A DNA stretch of 9,037 bases from positions 1 to 9,037 of the forward strand of contig DATLYT010000100.1 in NCBI GenBank assembly GCA_035574455.1, given 5' to 3'. This document shows positions 1 to 6,947 of the stretch, piece by piece (the stretch's first letter is position 1; each line of letters starts with the position of its first letter). The position numbers and the translations under genes are program-made. Origin of the DNA: DATLYT01 sp035574455. Lineage in GTDB: Bacteria > Bacteroidota > Ignavibacteria > UBA10030. A model generated the notes under the pieces. That model searched no databases and was not told the DNA's origin. It saw only the letters and a program-made list of their open reading frames with translations.

Positions 1-1
1 C

Positions 2-3000
2 CACAAGCTGAACGAAGTCATCGCCATCTATCCTATTACTCCTTCATCCAGCATGGGCGAGTGGGCGGATGAATGGTCCTCGCAGGGAAGAAAGAACCTC
101 TGGGGAACCGTGCCCACCGTGATCGAGATGCAAAGCGAAGCTGGTGCTGCAGGCGCTGTGCACGGCGCATTGCAAACCGGAGCCCTTGCAACGACCTTCA
201 CATCGTCGCAGGGCTTGCTGTTGATGATCCCCAACATGTACAAAATCGCCGGCGAACTTACGCCGACGGTCTTCCACGTCGCCGCACGCACGGTGGCCAC
301 ACACGCGCTGTCGATCTTTGGCGACCATAGCGACGTCATGGCTGTCCGTTCGACCGGCTGGGCGATGTTGGCCTCGAATTCGGTTCAAGAGGTCATGGAT
401 TTCGCACTGATCGCCCAGGCCGCCACGCTTGAATCCCGCGTCCCGTTCGTCCATTTCTTCGACGGTTTCCGTACCTCCCACGAGGTGATGAAGATCGAAC
501 AGTTAAGCGACGATGACCTGCGGGCGATGATCAACGAGGATTTCATCCGAGAACACCGCGCGCGAGCACTCTCCCCAGAACGGCCGGTGTTGCGCGGCTC
601 GGCACAGAATCCGGACGTCTTTTTCCAGGCGCGTGAAACCGTCAACCCCTTCTACGATGAATGCCCAGAGATTGTGCAACGGGTCATGGACAAGTTTGCC
701 AGCATTGTCGGGCGCCGCTACAAGCTGTATCAGTACACCGGCGCGCCGGATGCCGAACGGGTGATTGTGATGATGGGTTCGGGAGCCGAGACGGTGGAAG
801 AGACGGTGAAGTATCTGCTGGATACGGGCGAGAAGGTCGGCCTGCTCAAAGTTCGGCTCTACCGGCCGTTTGCGGTCGACTCGTTTGTAAACGCGCTGCC
901 GCCAACCGTAAGGCGTATTGCTGTTCTCGATCGCACGAAAGAACCGGGCGCGAGCGGTGAGCCGCTCTATTCCGATGTCGTCACGGCAATCAGCGAAGCG
1001 TTCGAGGATGGCAAAACACCGTTTAAGATTTTCCCCAAGATTGTCGGCGGGCGCTACGGGCTTTCCTCGAAGGAGTTTACGCCGGCGATGGCCGCCGCAG
1101 TGTTCGAGATGCTGAAGAACGATAAGCCGAAGAATCATTTCACGGTCGGCATTGACGACGATGTGACGTTTACGAGTCTTCCGTACGACAAGTCGTTCGA
1201 CATCGAGCCGGAGAATACGGTACGGGCGATTTTCTACGGCCTTGGCTCCGACGGAACGGTGAGCGCGAACAAGAATTCCATCAAAATCATCGGCGAAGAC
1301 ACCGAGAACTATGCGCAGGGATATTTCGTCTACGATTCCAAAAAATCCGGCACCACAACCACATCCTACCTGCGCTTTGGACCCAAACCGATCCACGCAC
1401 CGTACCTCGTCAACAAGGCGAACTTCATCGGCTGCCATCAGTGGTTCCTGCTTGAAAAGGTCGACGTGCTGGAGAAGGCGAGCCCCGGTTGCACATTCCT
1501 CCTTAACAGCATGTACGGACCCGAGGAGGTGTGGAACCATCTCCCGAAGCACATTCAAAAGCAGTTGATCGACAAGAAGATGCGATTCTTCGTCATCGAT
1601 GCTACGAAAGTTGCCCAGAAGGCCGGTATGGGCGGTCGCATCAACACGATTATGCAGGTCTGCTTCTTCGCGGTGTCCGGCGTCTTGCCGCGCGAGCAAG
1701 CGATTGAAAAGATCAAGGAGTCCATCAAAAAGACGTACGGCAAGAAAGGTGAACAGGTGCTGCAACGAAATTATGAAGCAGTTGACCAAGCGTTGGCGAA
1801 TCTGTTCGAGGTCAAGATTCCCGATACGGTGACCAGCACGATCGAGATGCCGCCTGTGGTTCCAGAGAACGCGCCAAATTTCGTGAAACATGTGACGGCA
1901 AAGATCATCGCCGGCCGTGGAGACGACCTGCCCGTCAGCGCCATGCCCATCGGAGGGACATTCCCGACCTCGACGGCGCGCTGGGAGAAGCGGAATATTG
2001 CGCTGGAAATTCCAGAATGGGAACCCGACCTCTGCATCCAGTGCAACAAATGCGTGCTCGTCTGCCCGCACGCGGCAATTCGGGCAAATGTCTATGACCC
2101 GACCCTTCTGAACTCGGCACCGCCAACCTTCAAGTCGATGGACTACAAAGGGTCGGAATACAAGGGGATGAAGTATACAGTGCAGGTCGCGCCGGAAGAC
2201 TGCACGGGCTGTACGTTGTGTGTGGAGATCTGCCCCGCACGCAGTAAGGAAGACCCGAATTTCAAGGCGCTGAATATGGTGCCTCAAGCGCCGTTGCGAG
2301 AGCAGGAGCGGGAGAATTTCGAGTTCTTCCTCACCCTGCCGCCCGTCGACCGAAAAGAGGTGAAGGTCGAAACCGTGAAGGGCAGTCAACTCCTCGAGCC
2401 GTTGTTTGAATTTTCCGGAGCGTGCTCGGGCTGTGGTGAAACGCCCTATCTGAAGCTTGTCAGCCAGCTTTTTGGTGACCGCAGCATCATTGCCAATGCA
2501 ACCGGCTGCTCGTCCATCTATGGCGGCAATCTTCCCACGACGCCATGGTCCACAAATGCCGAGGGACGTGGTCCGGCGTGGTCGAATTCTCTCTTTGAGG
2601 ATAATGCGGAGTTCGGACTCGGCATGCGGCTCACCATTGACAAGCATGCCGAGATGGCACGCGAAATCCTTACCGAACTTGCCTCACATGTCGGAGAGCA
2701 ACTCGTCAAAGAAATTCTTGAAGCTGATCAGTCAACGGAGGCGGGGATTTACGAGCAAAGGCTCCGCGTGCAGGAGCTCAAGAAAAAGTTACACGCGATG
2801 AGCGACCCGAGGGCCGAGCGCCTGTTGGCGATTGTCGACAATCTCGTGAAGCGTAGTATCTGGATTGTTGGCGGCGATGGCTGGGCGTACGATATCGGCT
2901 ACGGTGGCTTAGACCACGTGCTGGCATCGGGACGGAATGTCAACATCCTCGTCCTCGACACGGAAGTATACTCAAACACCGGCGGACAGATGTCAAAAGC

Positions 3001-3571
3001 GACGCCGCGCGCTGCCGTGGCAAAGTTTGCCGCAGGTGGAAAACCAACCCAGAAGAAAGACCTCGCCCTCATGGCGCTCAACTACGGCAACGTCTACGTG
3101 GCACGCGTGGCCATGGGAGCCAACGACGCGCAGACCGTGCGCACATTCCTCGAAGCAGAGGCGTACGATGGGCCGTCGCTCATCATTGCCTACGCACACT
3201 GCATCGCTCACGGTATCGACATCGCACAGGGTTTGCATCAGCAAAAGCTGGCGGTGGAAACCGGGTACTGGCCAATCTTCCGCTACAATCCGGCTCTCAT
3301 CAAAGAAGGCAAGAACCCGATGCGGTTGGATTCCAAGGCGCCGAAGCTCCCGCTAAAAGAATTTCTGCAGCGCGAAACGAGATTCACAATGCTGGAGAAA
3401 ATGTCTCCTGAAGAAGCGAATAAACTTTTCCAGTTGGCACAGGAAGACGTCCAGGTGCGCTGGAAGATGTACGAGCATCTCGTCCACGCGATGGATCCAG
3501 CAAAGGGTGATGGGGTGAAAGGAACAGAAGCAAAGAAAGTACAACCCAAAGCGGAAGAAACTCTGACATAG
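2..3571 (+). CDS. nifJ: Pyruvate:ferredoxin (flavodoxin) oxidoreductase, single-chain, 5' partial
   Basis: This cytoplasmic enzyme interconverts pyruvate plus CoA with acetyl-CoA plus CO2, passing electrons to ferredoxin or flavodoxin. The frame is open from base 2; the start lies upstream, and by family length (about 1,170-1,200 residues) roughly 20 residues are missing. The ATG at 53 is internal, because the conserved YPITPSS motif (visible residues 10-16) precedes it. Two ferredoxin-type CxxCxxCxxxCP motifs begin at visible residues 678 and 734 (bases 2033 and 2201). The proximal-cluster cysteines are probably C808, C811 and C836 (GCSSIYGG), with C1067 in YAHCIAHG. The thiamine diphosphate segment GGDGWAYDIGYGG starts near residue 957 and is followed by an SNTGGQ motif. 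The domain order is that of homodimeric NifJ/PFOR. The C-terminus ends in a charged Lys/Glu-rich tail. The TAG stop abuts the next gene's ribosome binding site, suggesting co-transcription. The direction used in vivo, oxidative or synthetic, cannot be told. Confidence 0.97.
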   Translation, partial: HKLNEVIAIYPITPSSSMGEWADEWSSQGRKNLWGTVPTVIEMQSEAGAAGAVHGALQTGALATTFTSSQGLLLMIPNMYKIAGELTPTVFHVAARTVATHALSIFGDHSDVMAVRSTGWAMLASNSVQEVMDFALIAQAATLESRVPFVHFFDGFRTSHEVMKIEQLSDDDLRAMINEDFIREHRARALSPERPVLRGSAQNPDVFFQARETVNPFYDECPEIVQRVMDKFASIVGRRYKLYQYTGAPDAERVIVMMGSGAETVEETVKYLLDTGEKVGLLKVRLYRPFAVDSFVNALPPTVRRIAVLDRTKEPGASGEPLYSDVVTAISEAFEDGKTPFKIFPKIVGGRYGLSSKEFTPAMAAAVFEMLKNDKPKNHFTVGIDDDVTFTSLPYDKSFDIEPENTVRAIFYGLGSDGTVSANKNSIKIIGEDTENYAQGYFVYDSKKSGTTTTSYLRFGPKPIHAPYLVNKANFIGCHQWFLLEKVDVLEKASPGCTFLLNSMYGPEEVWNHLPKHIQKQLIDKKMRFFVIDATKVAQKAGMGGRINTIMQVCFFAVSGVLPREQAIEKIKESIKKTYGKKGEQVLQRNYEAVDQALANLFEVKIPDTVTSTIEMPPVVPENAPNFVKHVTAKIIAGRGDDLPVSAMPIGGTFPTSTARWEKRNIALEIPEWEPDLCIQCNKCVLVCPHAAIRANVYDPTLLNSAPPTFKSMDYKGSEYKGMKYTVQVAPEDCTGCTLCVEICPARSKEDPNFKALNMVPQAPLREQERENFEFFLTLPPVDRKEVKVETVKGSQLLEPLFEFSGACSGCGETPYLKLVSQLFGDRSIIANATGCSSIYGGNLPTTPWSTNAEGRGPAWSNSLFEDNAEFGLGMRLTIDKHAEMAREILTELASHVGEQLVKEILEADQSTEAGIYEQRLRVQELKKKLHAMSDPRAERLLAIVDNLVKRSIWIVGGDGWAYDIGYGGLDHVLASGRNVNILVLDTEVYSNTGGQMSKATPRAAVAKFAAGGKPTQKKDLALMALNYGNVYVARVAMGANDAQTVRTFLEAEAYDGPSLIIAYAHCIAHGIDIAQGLHQQKLAVETGYWPIFRYNPALIKEGKNPMRLDSKAPKLPLKEFLQRETRFTMLEKMSPEEANKLFQLAQEDVQVRWKMYEHLVHAMDPAKGDGVKGTEAKKVQPKAEETLT

Positions 3572-3575
3572 GAGG
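3571..3575 (+). promoter_or_regulatory. Ribosome binding site of the small zinc-ribbon gene
   Basis: GGAGG begins on the last base of the PFOR stop codon and lies 7 nt before the ATG at 3583. The tight packing supports translation from the same transcript as PFOR. Confidence 0.7.
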
Positions 3576-3582
3576 AATCCCT

Positions 3583-3888
3583 ATGCGCGCTACCGATCTT
3601 TGTCCCATGTGCGGTGTGTTGCGGGAAATGGATGTTTCTGGCTTTAAAACGATTGCTGTGGATTCCGCGGGAAATGAAGCGGTCATGCTCACGAGAGCGT
3701 ACCACTGTAGTGCCTGTTTCTGTTTTGTGCGGAGCGAGGATGTTCCGGCGACGCCGGAGCATTTAGTCGGGGTTCTGTTGGATGATGAGCAGCGGGAGGA
3801 ACTCCACGACGAGGTCCACACCATCGACGAACGGACCTCTTCTCTTCCCCGTTACTGGTGTTTGGAAAGCGGTACGGAGGCAGAGTAA
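3583..3888 (+). CDS. Small zinc-ribbon-like protein of unknown function
   Basis: This 101-residue protein has no signal peptide or membrane segment and is probably cytoplasmic. I do not recognise a named family. It has two cysteine knuckles: CPMCG at residues 7-11 and YHCSACFCF at 40-48 (C42, C45, plus C47). They are separated by about 30 residues that look like beta strands, the layout of a zinc ribbon or rubredoxin-like metal site. The C-terminal half (53-101) is acidic and lacks obvious motifs apart from a lone C93. The gene lies 11 nt after PFOR with a GGAGG site, so it is very likely co-transcribed with it. A role tied to PFOR (metal or cluster handling, regulation, electron transfer) is a guess from position only. 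Confidence 0.8.
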   Translation: MRATDLCPMCGVLREMDVSGFKTIAVDSAGNEAVMLTRAYHCSACFCFVRSEDVPATPEHLVGVLLDDEQREELHDEVHTIDERTSSLPRYWCLESGTEAE

Positions 3889-3932
3889 GCCGAATATTTA
3901 GCGGTACTGTTCAAGCCGTTGCTTCCTCACGA

Positions 3933-3939
3933 AAGGAGG
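3933..3939 (+). promoter_or_regulatory. Ribosome binding site fixing the start at 3949
   Basis: AAGGAGG lies 9 nt upstream of the ATG at 3949. This favours that start over the in-frame TTG at 3919 and GTG at 3940; the latter lies directly against the site. Confidence 0.75.
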
Positions 3940-3948
3940 GTGAAGATC

Positions 3949-4299
3949 ATGGAAAACTACTGGGAGGTGCTACAGCAGAGGATTTGCCGCAAATGCATTG
4001 ATGGCGACGGACGGGGCAACTGTCGATTGCCGGTTGATGCAGTATGCCCGGTCAAGAAATTCCTACCAGAGATCGTTGCGACGATCGTCAACGTGAAGTC
4101 CGACTCCTACGAGGCGTACGTAAACTCTCTCCGTCGTAACGTGTGCATTCTCTGCGATTATCAGGGAGAAGACGGTATCTGTGATAGACGGAATCAGCTC
4201 GAGTGCGCGTTGGATCGGTATTTTCCGCTCGTGATCGAGGTCGTTGAGTCGATGAAAGCGGAACTCGAATCGGCCGCAGTTTCTAGAGCTGGTCGCTAA
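3949..4299 (+). CDS. Small protein with a duplicated four-cysteine motif, function unknown
   Basis: This 116-residue protein has no signal peptide or transmembrane segment. It contains two cysteine sets with identical spacing, CxxC-x8-C-x7-C: C13, C16, C25, C33 and C66, C69, C78, C86. The offset is exactly 53 residues. Similarity continues after the last cysteine: CPVKKFLPEIV aligns with CALDRYFPLVI, each followed by a helical stretch rich in Val, Glu and Lys. The protein is therefore an internal tandem duplication. Each unit could hold a [4Fe-4S] cluster or a zinc ion; the sequence alone does not decide. The ATG at 3949 was chosen because of its AAGGAGG site. It starts 60 nt after the zinc-ribbon gene and probably belongs to the PFOR transcript, which suggests a job in iron-sulfur or redox metabolism. 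That role is inference. I cannot assign a family name. Confidence 0.85.
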   Translation: MENYWEVLQQRICRKCIDGDGRGNCRLPVDAVCPVKKFLPEIVATIVNVKSDSYEAYVNSLRRNVCILCDYQGEDGICDRRNQLECALDRYFPLVIEVVESMKAELESAAVSRAGR

Positions 4300-4615
4300 C
4301 GATGGTGTCTCATACACCAGTACGATGTAGAAGTCAGGTACGAAATCCCGAAGAGAGAGAACTCCTGGAAGAGCACATCTCTCCACGCTTCTGCCCTTTC
4401 GAACGATCAAGAGCAGGACAATCGTTCTCAACTTGAGGAGTTGTGTGGCAGCCAAGGTGTTGAAAGAGAACGCTGTCTTCAGACTTTGGCAATTTTCAAC
4501 TCTTCACTCCGTGGCATACATTTTGCGCTGAGTGCCTCGTGTGCGTGCAGTTGCCGATCTCGAGGGCAGAAGAATTCTCGCCAGCTGCTCATGGGTTGTA
4601 CACTATCGGAGAACC
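4300..4615 (+). other. Gene-free stretch with small inverted repeats
   Basis: These 316 bases hold no convincing gene. A 61-codon frame at 4441-4626 has no ribosome binding site or recognisable motif. Two perfect inverted repeats are visible: TGGTGT/ACACCA at 4303-4308 and 4314-4319 (5-nt loop), and GAACGAT/ATCGTTC at 4401-4407 and 4421-4427 (13-nt loop). Just after the second is the near-palindrome CTCAACTTGAG at 4427-4437. None is followed by a T run, so I do not call terminators. The region probably contains the promoter and leader of the radical SAM gene, but no strong -35/-10 pair stands out. Confidence 0.5.
4608..4611 (+). promoter_or_regulatory. Weak ribosome binding site of the radical SAM gene
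   Basis: GGAG lies only 4 nt before the ATG at 4616, closer than usual. It still supports this start over an ATG at 4532, because MoaA-type homology begins right after 4616. Confidence 0.45.
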
Positions 4616-5575
4616 ATGCTTGTTGATTCTTACAATCGGTTGCACACCTATCTCAGTATCGCTGTCACCAATCGGTGCAATATGCGATGCTTGTATTGTT
4701 CTCCTAATAACGGTCCGTTTGGAGAAGAACAGTACCTCACGTTTGATGAGGTCGAGCATCTTGCCGCGCTCTTCGTCAAGCTTGGGGTGAGAACGATACG
4801 GTTGACGGGCGGAGAACCTCTTCTCCGCAAGAATATCGAATTGCTTGCGTATCGCCTCGCCCGGTTGGAGGGCCTGAAAGGATTAACTCTTGCCACGAAC
4901 GGCATCACGTTACACCAGAAAGTGGCAGCGCTGAAATTAGCTGGCGTGCATGGCATTTCTATCAAGCTGGATTCGTTGAGGAACTCGCGTCATCGCGCAA
5001 TGTCATCTCATTATGGATACGATGAGGTGATTCGAAGCATCTGCGAGGTCTTACGGATTGGTTTCCCGGTTCTCAGCGTGAACACGGTGATCGTTCGAGG
5101 GTTTAACGATGATGAGTTTGCTGATTTTGTCGAATTTGCTGCACGGTGGTCGTTGCCAGTCAGGTTCAAGGAATTCATGCCGTATCCAGGCAACCACTGG
5201 GATGGTGCGAGGTTTGTTGGCACCGACGAAATGATCGCTCGAGTCTCGCGGGACTACCATCTGATACCGGTTCAAGAAACCGATGGAGAACCGATGCCCC
5301 TGCAGCGTTACCGCGTCACAGAAAACAATGCCGAGATTGCGTTTGTTAGTACGGGGAGTAACGTGTACTGCCAGCATTGTCGCCGCATCCTCCTCACTCC
5401 CGACGGGAGGCTTCGCGTATGTCTGTACGATACCCGCGGCTTGGATCTCAAGTCTTTGCTTCGTACCGGTGCCGACGATGTCGCGTTGAGCGTCGCCATT
5501 CAGACCTACCTTCGACAGAAATGGCAACACCGGCCCGCTCTCGATGTGTTGGCGAAATCTCAGACGGTTGAGTAG
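4616..5575 (+). CDS. MoaA-like radical SAM protein with two Fe-S cluster sites
   Basis: This 319-residue protein, about MoaA length, has the radical SAM motif CxxxCxYC at C21, C25 and C28 and the SAM-binding GGEP at 65-68. It also has the C-terminal MoaA-type motif CxxC-x13-C at C252, C255 and C269. MoaA is GTP 3',8-cyclase, the first enzyme of molybdenum cofactor synthesis. Against true MoaA function, aligning from memory with Staphylococcus aureus MoaA, the position of R17 is Ser14 and that of R268 is Leu259; only R266 is kept (R257). The tail ends in SQTVE without the catalytically needed Gly-Gly. No other moa, moe or mob gene is in the window. The ATG at 4616 was chosen because the family's N-terminus (DSYNRLHTYL) follows it; the frame is open back to 4532. 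Overall a MoaA paralogue of unknown substrate is likelier than a functional cyclase. It appears to be a single-gene unit. Confidence 0.9.
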   Translation: MLVDSYNRLHTYLSIAVTNRCNMRCLYCSPNNGPFGEEQYLTFDEVEHLAALFVKLGVRTIRLTGGEPLLRKNIELLAYRLARLEGLKGLTLATNGITLHQKVAALKLAGVHGISIKLDSLRNSRHRAMSSHYGYDEVIRSICEVLRIGFPVLSVNTVIVRGFNDDEFADFVEFAARWSLPVRFKEFMPYPGNHWDGARFVGTDEMIARVSRDYHLIPVQETDGEPMPLQRYRVTENNAEIAFVSTGSNVYCQHCRRILLTPDGRLRVCLYDTRGLDLKSLLRTGADDVALSVAIQTYLRQKWQHRPALDVLAKSQTVE

Positions 5576-5748
5576 TACCCGATTGACCTGGCTACAGGGC
5601 AAAGAACCTCTTTTCACTCCTGAGAAGCGCTCCTCACGTTTCCCGATTCTAAGAAATCACTCTTCTCCCGGCAAGCAATTTTTCACCCCATTCTGAGCAA
5701 TTCAGTTAGGCATACCCTTTGTCTTCTTGAGCTTACGGAAGGATTATC

Positions 5749-5766
5749 GAGAAGGATAACCTTCTC
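5749..5766 (+). promoter_or_regulatory. Perfect hairpin in the leader of the thioredoxin gene
   Basis: GAGAAGG (5749-5755), loop ATAA, CCTTCTC (5760-5766) forms a 7-bp perfect stem 24 nt before the thioredoxin ATG. The GAAGGAT in its left arm also occurs as a direct repeat at 5738-5744, 13 bases upstream. It could be a protein-binding operator or a leader hairpin. No T run follows it. Confidence 0.4.
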
Positions 5767-5790
5767 TCAAGATTTTCAAAGGGAATAGCG

Positions 5791-6174
5791 ATGAATGAAA
5801 TGATTGTTGAAGTTACCGACAGCACGTTTCAGAATGAAGTGCTGGGGTCCGTCACGCCGGTTGTGGTTGATTTTTGGGCACCGTGGTGCGCCCCCTGCAA
5901 ATTGGTCGATCCGCTGCTTGATGAGCTCGCAAACGAGTATGCCGGCAAATACAAGTTTGTCCGGATGAACACCGATATCAATACTCAGGTCCCGAATGAG
6001 TACGCCATCCGGACGATTCCGACGATCGGCATCTTTTCGAACGGGCGCATGGTGGATATTATCATCGGAGCACGACCGAAGCAATTCATCAAGTCGAAGT
6101 TAGATGAAAACCTTTCCAGCATAGGATCTGGTCAAGACGAAGAGCCTTCGCCGATGTCGACCGAGCTCTATTGA
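5791..6174 (+). CDS. trxA: Thioredoxin with WCAPC active site
   Basis: This cytoplasmic thiol-disulfide oxidoreductase has 127 residues and no signal peptide. The thioredoxin fold marks are clear: buried Asp27 in VDFWAPW, active site W32-C33-A34-P35-C36, and the cis-proline P77 in TIPT. The active site has Ala where the classic thioredoxin has Gly (WCGPC). The usual family is about 105-110 residues; here a polar, Ser/Glu-rich tail of about 18 residues (roughly 110-127) follows the last helix. The ATG at 5791 has an AAAGGGA site at 5778-5784 with 6 nt spacing. It is first in a cluster with a TonB-like gene (27 nt gap) and a universal stress protein, so it is likely the promoter-proximal gene of that unit. 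A specific partner cannot be told from the sequence. Confidence 0.93.
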   Translation: MNEMIVEVTDSTFQNEVLGSVTPVVVDFWAPWCAPCKLVDPLLDELANEYAGKYKFVRMNTDINTQVPNEYAIRTIPTIGIFSNGRMVDIIIGARPKQFIKSKLDENLSSIGSGQDEEPSPMSTELY

Positions 6175-6186
6175 GTTGTCCTGAGC

Positions 6187-6199
6187 GAGGAGGGAAGGG
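6187..6199 (+). promoter_or_regulatory. Purine-rich ribosome binding site of the TonB-like gene
   Basis: GAGGAGGGAAGGG lies directly before the ATG at 6202; the GGAGGG core (6189-6194) is 7 nt from the start. It supports this start and linked translation with thioredoxin. Confidence 0.65.
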
Positions 6200-6201
6200 C
6201 A

Positions 6202-6927
6202 ATGTTTACCGGAAGAAGAGGGTACACATTTTTGGAGCGGATGCGGCGTCCCGAGGGGATTGCTCCCAAAGTGGAGCAGGATGTCCGTGTGCGACTGGGG
6301 ACGACGCCGAGAAAGCTCTACGAGATTAGTTTATCCATAACGCTCCTGATTATCATTGTTGGGTTTAAATTCTTTCCGTTTGAGATTGAGAAGCGGAAGG
6401 TCATTATCGCCACACGCGAAAATGTGACCATCGAAGACATCGAGCAGACGCGGCAAGAGAACCGACCGCCGCCACCGCCAAAGCCGCCTGTACCCATCGA
6501 GGCTCCGGGCGCGGAGGCGTTGGAAGATGTTCCGCTCCCCAGCTCGGAACTCGACGTTACGCAGGACGTTGCCCCGCCACCTCCGCCAAAGGTGACGGAG
6601 GCTGAGACGGAAGACGAATACTTTATGGTCGTTGAAGAACTCCCCGAGCTCATCGGCGGCTACGAGGGATTGATGAGGCGACTGGTGTACCCGCAGGTTG
6701 CACTGCGAGCAGGTATTCAGGGTCGCGTGCAGCTGATTGCGTATGTGAACGAGCGCGGCGATGTCGATAAAGTTGAAGTCATCAGCGGGTTGGCGGGTGG
6801 TTGCACGGAAGCCGCCGTTGAGGCGGTGAAGCAATCGAAATTTATACCCGGGAAACAACGCGGCCGTCCTGTGAAAGTGAAAGTCGCGATGTCGATCCGC
6901 TTCCATATCGCGGGCAGTTCGTCGTAG
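6202..6927 (+). CDS. TonB-like energy transducer protein
   Basis: This 241-residue inner-membrane protein has the TonB layout. A basic cytoplasmic N-terminus (1-39) is followed by one hydrophobic segment at about 40-60, with no cleavable signal. A periplasmic Pro-rich linker follows, with runs at 89-97 and 124-129. The C-terminal TonB domain spans about 153-236, containing LVYPQVALRAGIQGRV, the strand-loop VNERGDV and the FIPGKQRGRPVKVKV end. TonB carries proton-motive energy from ExbB/ExbD to outer-membrane receptors. Neither partner nor a receptor is in the window, so it may be an additional TonB paralogue. The 39-residue stretch before the membrane segment is longer than in Escherichia coli TonB. 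This architecture is common in Bacteroidota and relatives. It sits between thioredoxin (27 nt) and the stress protein (20 nt), probably in one operon. Confidence 0.92.
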   Translation: MFTGRRGYTFLERMRRPEGIAPKVEQDVRVRLGTTPRKLYEISLSITLLIIIVGFKFFPFEIEKRKVIIATRENVTIEDIEQTRQENRPPPPPKPPVPIEAPGAEALEDVPLPSSELDVTQDVAPPPPPKVTEAETEDEYFMVVEELPELIGGYEGLMRRLVYPQVALRAGIQGRVQLIAYVNERGDVDKVEVISGLAGGCTEAAVEAVKQSKFIPGKQRGRPVKVKVAMSIRFHIAGSSS

Positions 6928-6934
6928 GTCGGCT

Positions 6935-6940
6935 GGGAGG
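6935..6940 (+). promoter_or_regulatory. Ribosome binding site of the universal stress protein gene
   Basis: GGGAGG lies 7 nt before the ATG at 6948 and 7 nt after the TonB stop, so it fixes the start and supports co-transcription. Confidence 0.65.
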
Positions 6941-6947
6941 AATTCCC

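Noticed and set aside
503..2647. A 714-codon open frame on the minus strand opposite PFOR.
   Set aside because: It lies wholly antisense to a clear PFOR gene; its translation is Arg/His/Leu-rich with no family motif, as expected from codon bias on the opposite strand.
3919..3948. TTG start at 3919 for the duplicated-cysteine protein.
   Set aside because: The AAGGAGG site at 3933-3939 would then be inside the gene; it is well placed for the ATG at 3949.
4303..4319. TGGTGT/ACACCA hairpin as a terminator for the PFOR transcript.
   Set aside because: The stem is short and no T run follows it.
4532..4615. Extension of the radical SAM protein by 28 residues from an ATG at 4532.
   Set aside because: The extra residues do not resemble the MoaA family's N-terminus, which begins right after 4616, where a GGAG site is present.
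4441..4626. A 61-codon frame before the radical SAM gene, with several cysteines.
   Set aside because: It has a rare-type start, no ribosome binding site, no internal motif spacing, and overlaps the radical SAM start.
6318..6653. Minus-strand frame with runs of Gly and Ser.
   Set aside because: The runs are the reverse complement of the Pro-rich linker codons of the TonB-like gene.
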